DNA from: Pseudomonadaceae bacterium
GTDB taxonomy: Bacteria; Pseudomonadota; Gammaproteobacteria; Pseudomonadales; Pseudomonadaceae
Assembly: GCA_030602315.1 (NCBI GenBank)
Contig: JAUVZY010000002.1
Location: 62,001 to 126,000, forward strand
Direction of reading: 5' to 3'
DNA length: 64,000 bases
Both the position numbers and the translations under genes were made by a program. The notes under the pieces are model-generated. The model had not been told where the DNA came from and searched no databases. It was given only the letters and a program-made list of their open reading frames with translations. Positions 58,104 to 64,000 of this stretch are shown in pieces. The stretch's first letter is position 1, and every line of letters starts with the position of its first letter.

Positions 58104-59777
58104 ATGACCGCCTATTATCAGCATCCGCTTGACGCCACTCGACTGTCCTCCTGGCGCGCCCTGCAAGAGCACCGGCTGGCAATGCAGAACTTTCACATGC
58201 GCGACGCTTTTCTCGCCGATCCGAAGCGGTTCGAGGAGTTCTCCACCGGTTGCTGCGGGCTCTTCCTGGATTACTCGAAGAACCTGATCAGCAAGGAAAC
58301 CGTGCAATTGCTGATGAACCTGGCGCGCGAAGCCGGCGTGGAACAGGCGGCGCATGCGATGTTCAACGGCGAATACATCAACGCCTCGGAAAAGCGGCCG
58401 GTGTTGCACACCGCGCTGCGTCGGCCGATGGGCGACAGCGTAATGGTCGACGGGCGCAACATCATGCGCGACGTGAATGCCGCCCTGACCCAGATGACCG
58501 ATATCGTCACGCGGATCCACAACAATCTGTGGCGCGGCTTCAGTGACAAGACCATCACCGACGTGGTGAACATCGGGATCGGCGGCTCTTTCCTCGGCCC
58601 GCAGCTGGTATCCGAGGCGCTGCTGCCGTTCACCCAGCAGCAAGGGGGTGTGCGCACGCACTACCTGGCCAACATCGATGGCAGCGAATTCCGCGAAGTC
58701 ACCGCCAAGCTGAACGTCGAAACCACCCTGTTCATCATTTCCAGCAAGACCTTCGGCACCCTGGAAACCCTGAAGAACGCCCAGGCGGCGCGCACCTGGT
58801 ATCTGGGCAAGGGCGGCACCGAAGAGAAGCTTTACCGCCACTTCATTGCCGTCACCAGCAACAAGCAGGCGGCGATCGACTTCGGTATCCGTGAAAAGAA
58901 CATCTTCCCCATGTGGGACTGGGTCGGCGGCCGCTATTCGCTATGGTCGGCGATCGGCTTGCCCATCGCACTCGCCATTGGCATGTCCAATTTCAAGGAC
59001 TTGTTGTCCGGCGCCTATAGCATGGATTGCCATTTCCTCAACGAGCCCTTCGAGCGCAACATGCCGGTGCTGCTCGCCATGCTCGGCATCTGGTACCACA
59101 ACTTCTGGGGTGCGCAGAGCTACGCCTTCCTGCCGTACGACCACTACCTGCGCAACTTCGTCAAACACCTGCAGCAGATGGACATGGAGTCCAACGGCAA
59201 GAGCGTGCGCCAGGACGGTTCGGCAGTCTCCTGCACCACCGGCCCGGTGATCTGGGGTGGCGTCGGCGCCAACGGCCAGCACGCCTATCACCAGCTGCTG
59301 CACCAAGGCACACCGCTGATTCCGGCCGACTTCATCGTCCCGGTCGAAAGCCACAACCCGGTGGCCGATCACCACGAATGGCTGTACGCCAATTGCCTGT
59401 CCCAGAGCCAGGCGTTGATGCAGGGCAAGACCCGCGAAGAAGCCGAGGCCGAATTGCGCAGCAAGGGGCTTTCCGACGCCGAGATCAAGCAACTGGCGCC
59501 ACACAAGGTGATTCCGGGCAACCGCCCCAGCAACACCCTGGTGATGGAGAGCATCAGCCCCGGCCGCCTGGGCGCGCTGATTGCGCTGTACGAGCACAAG
59601 GTGTTCGTACAGGGCGTGGTGTGGGGCATCAACTCCTTCGACCAGTGGGGCGTGGAGCTGGGCAAGGAACTGGGCAAGAGCGTCTACAACCGCCTGGTGA
59701 GCTTCGATGCACCGCCGGCGGAAGACTCGTCCACCCAGGGCCTGATCGACTTCTTCCGCAGCCGCCACCGGGGCTAA
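58104..59777 (+). CDS. pgi: Glucose-6-phosphate isomerase
   Basis: Pgi interconverts glucose 6-phosphate and fructose 6-phosphate. The 557-residue protein shows [18 protein letters not shown], the signature [20 protein letters not shown] and the C-terminal signature [20 protein letters not shown]. The catalytic Glu and Lys regions are intact. The start [14 protein letters not shown] is preceded by AGGAAG. The gap of 244 nt after panD is GC-rich and holds its promoter, which I could not pin down. In Pseudomonas the enzyme mainly serves gluconeogenesis and polysaccharide precursors. Confidence 0.97.
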   Translation: MTAYYQHPLDATRLSSWRALQEHRLAMQNFHMRDAFLADPKRFEEFSTGCCGLFLDYSKNLISKETVQLLMNLAREAGVEQAAHAMFNGEYINASEKRPVLHTALRRPMGDSVMVDGRNIMRDVNAALTQMTDIVTRIHNNLWRGFSDKTITDVVNIGIGGSFLGPQLVSEALLPFTQQQGGVRTHYLANIDGSEFREVTAKLNVETTLFIISSKTFGTLETLKNAQAARTWYLGKGGTEEKLYRHFIAVTSNKQAAIDFGIREKNIFPMWDWVGGRYSLWSAIGLPIALAIGMSNFKDLLSGAYSMDCHFLNEPFERNMPVLLAMLGIWYHNFWGAQSYAFLPYDHYLRNFVKHLQQMDMESNGKSVRQDGSAVSCTTGPVIWGGVGANGQHAYHQLLHQGTPLIPADFIVPVESHNPVADHHEWLYANCLSQSQALMQGKTREEAEAELRSKGLSDAEIKQLAPHKVIPGNRPSNTLVMESISPGRLGALIALYEHKVFVQGVVWGINSFDQWGVELGKELGKSVYNRLVSFDAPPAEDSSTQGLIDFFRSRHRG

Positions 59778-59922
59778 GCGTCGCGACGCCCTTCCCCCTC
59801 GATGCACTGCAGGCGGCGCCCGCCCCGGGCGCCGCCCCCTTCGCAAAACCCTGCCGGCTGCACAAAGCACACTGGCGAGCGCATGCCATACTGCGCCGGT
59901 CATGTGCTTCGATGGACCGATC

Positions 59923-62763
59923 ATGTTACGCGCCTGCACCCGCCTTTCCCTCGCTCTGGCTCTCGCGGTGGCGCTCTACAGCCTCGCCGGCTTCCTGCTC
60001 GCGCCGCGCATCTTGCTGCATTACGCCAATCAGCAGCTGGCACAGTCGTTCGCCGTGCCCGCACGCCTTCAGAACGTCGTGTTCAACCCCTTTCTACTGA
60101 CGTTTCGCCTCGAGGGCTTTTCGCTGGGCCTGCCGGACGCCCCGAAGCTGACCCTGCCCGAAGTGACCGGCCGCCTGGACTGGGACAGCCTTTGGCGCGG
60201 CGAGCTGCACATCGAGCATATCGACGCGGCCTCGCCGGAACTTGCGCTCGTCATTGACGCTAGCGGCACGCTGAACGCGGCCTCCTGGCTTGCCCCGCGA
60301 CCGGCCACGCCAACCGCCCCGGCGAGCGACAGCGCCACGCTCTTTCCGCTGAGCCTCGATCGCCTGTCAGTCAGCTCGGCGCGTATCAATTTCGAGGACC
60401 GGCGCTTTCCCACCCCGCTGGTACTGACAGTCGAGCCCCTGGAAATCCACCTCAAGCAGCTCACGACCCGCGGGCAAAGCCCGGCCTCGATCGAACTGCT
60501 GGCACGAGGGCCGGGCTCGAGCACGTTGCAAGGGCACGGGCAGTTGTGGCCGGCGCCCCTGCGCTCCGAGGGGACGGTGCAGGTTATCGCCCTCGACCTC
60601 GTCGACCTATCGCCCTATCTCGAATCGCTGATCCCGCTCGCATTGCAGCAAGGCCGCCTGACGACAGGCGGGGACTATCACTACGAACCCGCCGGCAAGA
60701 CGCCGCTTGTAGTGAAAAAAGGCCACCTGGAAATCACCGAGCTGGCACTCGGCACAGCGGACGGCGAGCCACTGCTGAACCTGCCGCTGCTGCGCGCCGA
60801 TGGGATCCGCATCGATCATGCCGCACGGCGACTGAACATCGGGCGCGTACAGAGCAGCGGCCTGGAGGCGTGGCTGTCACGCGCGGCCAGCGGGGCGTGG
60901 AACTGGCCACTACCGCCCGCCTCGACAACCGAAGGGACGACTGACAACTGGCAGTTTCGCGTAGGTGAACTGAAGGTGGAGGATTATCAGCTCCATCTTC
61001 GCGACGAGCTGCCGCAGCAGCCGGTGTCGCTGGAAATCGGACCGCTCAGTGCAAGCGTCAACGACTACCGCAACTTCTCTGACCAGCCGATCAATGCCCA
61101 GCTGCACACCCGCATTGGCCGTCATGGCCAGCTGTCGCTACAAGGGCAGATCGAGCCAAGCTCCGCCCGTGCACGGCTGGCCGTTCAGGCCCAAGAGCTA
61201 GACCTGCGCCTGGCGCAAAGCTACATCGCCCCCTTCCTCGACGTGGATCTTCGCAGCGGCTTGCTGAGTAGCAACCTCGACGTCGCGCTGTACCGCGCCG
61301 AGCCGCTGGGGTTGGAACTGAGCGGCAACGCCCGCATCAGCCAGTTCGACATGCGCGATAGGGCTGGCCAGCGAGACCTGGTCCGTTGGCGCCAGCTCGA
61401 CCTGAGTGGCCTTTCGTATCGACATGGCCAGCGCCTGGAGATCGCGGCAGCAGACCTGCATGAGCCTTATGCACGTCTGGTCATTTTCCCTGATCAAACC
61501 ACCAATCTCGGACGCCTGCTTAAGAACAGCCCAGCCCCGGCAGCGCCAGCCCGATCTGGCCCACCAACGCCGGCGATCGACATCGGCACCGTGCGCATCC
61601 ACAACGGCATGGCGCATTTTTCCGACCTCAGCCTGCGACCGAACTTCGTGACCGACATCCAGCAATTGCAGGGTCACATCGGCGCCATCAGCCACACCCG
61701 GCCGATTACCACAGTAAATTTACAAGGCAAGGTGGACCGTTACGCACCAGTGCATATCCAGGGTGAACTGGCCCCGTTCGATCCGCTAAGCAAACTGGAC
61801 ATTTCCGCGCGCTTCGATCAGATGGAGCTGACCACCCTGACCCCCTACGCCGCCAAGTTCGCCGGCTACCGCATTCGCAAGGGACGGATGAACCTGGGGC
61901 TGCACTACCGCATCACGGACCGTCGCCTGGAGGCTGACCACGACATCGTCATTGAGCAACTGCAGCTAGGCGAGCGCGTCGACAGCCCCGACGCGGTGGA
62001 CCTTCCGGTGCGCCTTGCGGTGGCGCTGCTCAAGGACAGCGATGGCACCATCCGCCTGAACCTGCCGGTACAGGGCGATTTGAACAATCCCCAGTTCGAG
62101 ATGATGCCGCTGGTATGGAAGACCCTTGGCAACCTGATCGCCCGGGCCGCACGGTCGCCGTTTCGCCTGATCAGCGGCCTGGTCAGCGCCGATGAACGCA
62201 ACCTCAGCAGCATCGCCTTCGATCCCGGCAGTAGCGAGCTGGACGAGGCCGCACGCGAGCAACTGGCCCAGCTAGCCATGGCCCTGAGACAGCGCCCGCA
62301 ACTGCGCCTGGACATCGAAGGCGCTGCGTCCCCCTGGCGCGATGGCCCCTCGGTCGCCAGCGAGCGCCTGGAGCAGGCATTGCGGGTGCTTTGGTACGAG
62401 GAGCTACAACGTCAGGGCGAACGCCTGCCCAGCGATGCCGTACAACTGCAGGTGCCGGAGGCTCACCGCCCGCGACTGATCGGACGCCTCCATCAGCGCT
62501 GGCTCGCGCCAACCCAAGCAACCTTTCCAACCCAGTCGACCGAACAACGCATAACGGAGCAGGAAGCTCAACTGCTGCAATACTGGTCAACGAACGAGTC
62601 GCTATTGCGCACGCTGGGCCGCGCACGGGCGGCCACCATCAAGGATTACCTGGTTGATGTCCAAGGGCTGGATGACCAGCGCGTATTCCAGCTGGACACC
62701 CGCGTGAGCGATCATCCCGACACCGAGCGCGTCATCAGCCAACTGCATCTGGGGAGTCGATGA
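59923..62763 (+). CDS. DUF748 (AsmA-like) envelope protein
   Basis: A 946-residue protein with an N-terminal membrane helix (LSLALALAVALYSLAGFLL) and a long beta-rich periplasmic part with DUF748/AsmA-like repeats (LPEVTGRLDWDSLWRGELHI; LDISARFDQMELTTLTPYAA). Near the end, IAFDPGSSELDEAAREQLAQ followed by LRLDIEGAASP resembles an OmpA-type peptidoglycan-binding domain. AsmA-like proteins are linked to lipid transport between membranes. The ATG at 59923 is preferred over 59902. The stop overlaps the next gene by four bases. Confidence 0.88.
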   Translation: MLRACTRLSLALALAVALYSLAGFLLAPRILLHYANQQLAQSFAVPARLQNVVFNPFLLTFRLEGFSLGLPDAPKLTLPEVTGRLDWDSLWRGELHIEHIDAASPELALVIDASGTLNAASWLAPRPATPTAPASDSATLFPLSLDRLSVSSARINFEDRRFPTPLVLTVEPLEIHLKQLTTRGQSPASIELLARGPGSSTLQGHGQLWPAPLRSEGTVQVIALDLVDLSPYLESLIPLALQQGRLTTGGDYHYEPAGKTPLVVKKGHLEITELALGTADGEPLLNLPLLRADGIRIDHAARRLNIGRVQSSGLEAWLSRAASGAWNWPLPPASTTEGTTDNWQFRVGELKVEDYQLHLRDELPQQPVSLEIGPLSASVNDYRNFSDQPINAQLHTRIGRHGQLSLQGQIEPSSARARLAVQAQELDLRLAQSYIAPFLDVDLRSGLLSSNLDVALYRAEPLGLELSGNARISQFDMRDRAGQRDLVRWRQLDLSGLSYRHGQRLEIAAADLHEPYARLVIFPDQTTNLGRLLKNSPAPAAPARSGPPTPAIDIGTVRIHNGMAHFSDLSLRPNFVTDIQQLQGHIGAISHTRPITTVNLQGKVDRYAPVHIQGELAPFDPLSKLDISARFDQMELTTLTPYAAKFAGYRIRKGRMNLGLHYRITDRRLEADHDIVIEQLQLGERVDSPDAVDLPVRLAVALLKDSDGTIRLNLPVQGDLNNPQFEMMPLVWKTLGNLIARAARSPFRLISGLVSADERNLSSIAFDPGSSELDEAAREQLAQLAMALRQRPQLRLDIEGAASPWRDGPSVASERLEQALRVLWYEELQRQGERLPSDAVQLQVPEAHRPRLIGRLHQRWLAPTQATFPTQSTEQRITEQEAQLLQYWSTNESLLRTLGRARAATIKDYLVDVQGLDDQRVFQLDTRVSDHPDTERVISQLHLGSR

Positions 62764-63062
62764 AACCCAAGCCGCTTCGCCCACTGACACTTCTGCTGCT
62801 CGCGCTGGCGGGCACGGCGGAAAGCGCCAACAGCCTGCGCTGTGGTAGCCGCCTGGTAAGCACGGGCGACCGCATGTTTGAGGTTGAAGAGAAATGTGGG
62901 CCACCGCGCCAGCGCGACCTGATCGGCTATGCGCTCGGGCCGCACTGGCGACGCGAGTTGATCATCGAGGAGTGGGTCTATGGCCCGGACAACGGCATGA
63001 TCAGCGTGCTGCGTTTTGAAGGAAACCGCCTGATCAAGATCGAAACGTTTCGGAGCCGCTGA
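62760..63062 (+). CDS. DUF2845 domain exported protein, copy 1
   Basis: A 100-residue protein with a signal peptide (about 1-23) and a small domain with C-G-S/N-x-L cysteine motifs (LRCGSRLVSTGDRMFEVEEK, CGPP). It resembles the DUF2845 family, possibly stabilised by a disulfide. Function is unknown. It overlaps DUF748 by four bases and the second copy by one base, so the three are co-translated. Copy 1 and copy 2 share the pattern LVxxGDxxxEVxxKCG and EEWxYGPxNGM. Confidence 0.85.
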   Translation: MKPKPLRPLTLLLLALAGTAESANSLRCGSRLVSTGDRMFEVEEKCGPPRQRDLIGYALGPHWRRELIIEEWVYGPDNGMISVLRFEGNRLIKIETFRSR

Positions 63063-63367
63063 TGCGCCGCATGCTCTTTCTCTTGCTACCGCTGCTGCTT
63101 GCTCTCGCCGGCCCGGCGTCCGCCGCCTCCTACCGCTGCAACAGCAGTCTGGTCACCAAGGGCGATCACGTTCAAGAGGTCCTGAGCAAGTGTGGCGAGC
63201 CAGTCAGCCAGAGTCTGATTCGCTACAAATCGGTCATCGACGACTGGGGATTTCGCCATGAGGTACCTGTCGAGGAATGGACGTACGGGCCACGCAACGG
63301 CATGTACCATGTGCTGCGCTTTGAAGGCGGTCGCCTGATCGGCGTCGACAGCCGCCGCACGCAGTAA
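63062..63367 (+). CDS. DUF2845 domain exported protein, copy 2
   Basis: A 101-residue paralogue of the preceding protein, with signal peptide (about 1-21, ending ASAA) and the segments YRCNSSLVTKGDHVQEVLSK and VEEWTYGPRNGMYHVLRFEG. The pair probably arose by tandem duplication. Its ATG shares one base with the upstream stop. It may bind with or be delivered by the same envelope machinery as the DUF748 protein; that link is inference only. Confidence 0.85.
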   Translation: MRRMLFLLLPLLLALAGPASAASYRCNSSLVTKGDHVQEVLSKCGEPVSQSLIRYKSVIDDWGFRHEVPVEEWTYGPRNGMYHVLRFEGGRLIGVDSRRTQ

Positions 63368-63373
63368 AGGGAA

Positions 63374-63397
63374 CGCCCGGCGGTACACCGCCGGGCG
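63374..63397. terminator. Bidirectional hairpin between DUF2845 and BON genes
   Basis: An almost perfect inverted repeat (CGCCCGGCGGT / ACCGCCGGGCG) with a 2-base nominal loop, between the convergent stops at 63367 and 63406. T-runs are weak on both strands. Confidence 0.65.
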
Positions 63398-63405
63398 CCA
63401 GCCTG

Positions 63406-63771
63406 TCAGTCGGCCACGCTCAGGCCGTCGGCCATTACCGAGCGCACACCTTCGACCGAACGGGCCTTGGTCACGGCGGCTTCCTTTTCAGCCTCCGATG
63501 CCACGGTACCGCTCAGACTGACCACGCCATCCTTGGTCTCGACTTCGATATCCATGCCGGGCGTTGCATCATCGGCCAGCAGCTTCGATTTCACCTTAGT
63601 GGTAATCCAGGTATCGGAACCGGCCTTCCCGGCATCGCGAGTTTCTTTCTGCTTTTCAGCCAACAGCAGCGGCCCCTGGGCCTTCTGGTCGACTACCGCG
63701 TGAGCGGTAAACGGCAGCGCGAAAGCGCTCGCCAGCAGACCGATGCAGAGCGGGCGGATGGTCTTTTTCAT
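63406..63771 (-). CDS. BON domain periplasmic protein
   Basis: A 121-residue protein with a signal peptide (about 1-25, ending AHA) and one BON domain at about 55-120, seen in DTWITTKVKSKLLADDATPG, DIEVETKDGVVSLSGTVASE and AVTKARSVEGVRSV. BON domains bind phospholipid or help protect the envelope under osmotic stress (OsmY). It lies downstream of pnp, separated by a terminator; the same neighbour pair occurs in P. aeruginosa. Confidence 0.88.
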   Translation of the reverse strand: MKKTIRPLCIGLLASAFALPFTAHAVVDQKAQGPLLLAEKQKETRDAGKAGSDTWITTKVKSKLLADDATPGMDIEVETKDGVVSLSGTVASEAEKEAAVTKARSVEGVRSVMADGLSVAD

Positions 63772-63853
63772 CGTGCGTTCTCCTGATTGGTCGTGAACTG
63801 CACAAATTCTGACCAGCGAAGCGGGCGCAAGATTCAGTCAGCGCAGCCAGAAC

Positions 63854-63885
63854 GAAAAAAGGACCCCGAAGGGTCCTTTTTTTTT
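63854..63885. terminator. Bidirectional terminator of pnp
   Basis: AAGGACCC-CGAA-GGGTCCTT with AAAAAA before and TTTTTTTTT after gives a rho-independent terminator in both directions, 14 nt past the pnp stop on the minus strand. Confidence 0.88.
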
Positions 63886-63898
63886 ACCGGCGCGTCAC

Positions 63899-64000
63899 TC
63901 AGACGCCCGATGCCTCTGCCGCAGCAACATCCTTGATGGAGAGCTTGATGCGACCACGGTTGTCCACGTCCAGCACCAGCACCTTCACTTCCTGACCTTC
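63899..64000 (-). CDS. pnp: Polyribonucleotide nucleotidyltransferase, C-terminal end (partial)
   Basis: Only the last 33 codons and the stop are inside the window: [20 protein letters not shown], then [13 protein letters not shown]. This is the end of an S1 RNA-binding domain as found at the PNPase C-terminus, and pseudomonad pnp neighbours a BON gene. Other S1-domain proteins are possible but less likely. Confidence 0.72.

Overview
The window is 64 kb of GC-rich, densely coding bacterial chromosome with no rRNA or tRNA genes, insertion sequences, phage genes or CRISPR arrays that I could see. Gene content and order fit a Pseudomonas-type gammaproteobacterium: ybgC-tolQRA next to ruvABC, a six-gene Sha/Mrp antiporter operon with fused A and B subunits, an OprD-type porin, a PA4642-family gene beside mqo, and dksA-gluQ-cbrX-cbrA-cbrB-crcZ-pcnB-folK-panBCD-pgi. 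The protein sequences suggest the Stutzerimonas (Pseudomonas) stutzeri group, but I hold that with moderate confidence only. About 75 protein genes, one regulatory RNA and some regulatory sites are annotated.

Layout. 1-7.7 kb (minus strand) carries the tolA end, tolR, tolQ, ybgC, ruvB, ruvA, ruvC, yebC, aspS and a zinc-ribbon gene: envelope constriction, recombination and translation. 7.9-24 kb is mixed: a Dps-like ferritin, a membrane-anchored cold-shock-domain protein, slyX, a HIT protein, a frameshifted OprD-type porin, proS, envelope lipoproteins and a lytic transglycosylase, a TlpA-like thioredoxin, yihY, arsC-like, wrbA, hda, a PerM-type transporter, purMN and DUF3108. 24-30 kb is the Na+/H+ antiporter operon. 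30-46.8 kb is a string of short units: pdxH, an OmpA-like lipoprotein, a serine hydrolase, GIY-YIG, an asparaginase-domain protein, an M48 lipoprotein protease, SRAP/YedK, an acyltransferase, YajG, mqo, a SulP transporter, Mut7-C, MgtC, sfsA and an aminotransferase.

46.9-59.8 kb is the regulatory core. DksA and Glu-Q-tRNA synthetase precede the CbrA-CbrB two-component system, which governs carbon/nitrogen use in pseudomonads. A small membrane-protein gene (cbrX) overlaps the start of cbrA. Downstream of cbrB lie GTTAC-type half-sites, a sigma-54 promoter and the A-rich sRNA CrcZ, which titrates Hfq/Crc and relieves catabolite repression. pcnB, folK, panB, panC, panD and pgi follow. The last 4 kb hold a DUF748 envelope protein, two tandem DUF2845 paralogues, a BON-domain protein and the 3' end of pnp.

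The most notable points are the single-base frameshift in the porin gene, the CrcZ control region and a second GTTAC-site cluster before panB, the non-coding 42.9-43.3 kb interval with DnaA-box-like repeats and an 18-codon ORF, the 91-nt antisense overlap of mgtC and sfsA, and divergent active-site motifs in the SRAP and HIT proteins. I found no clear candidate for a wholly new multi-gene system.
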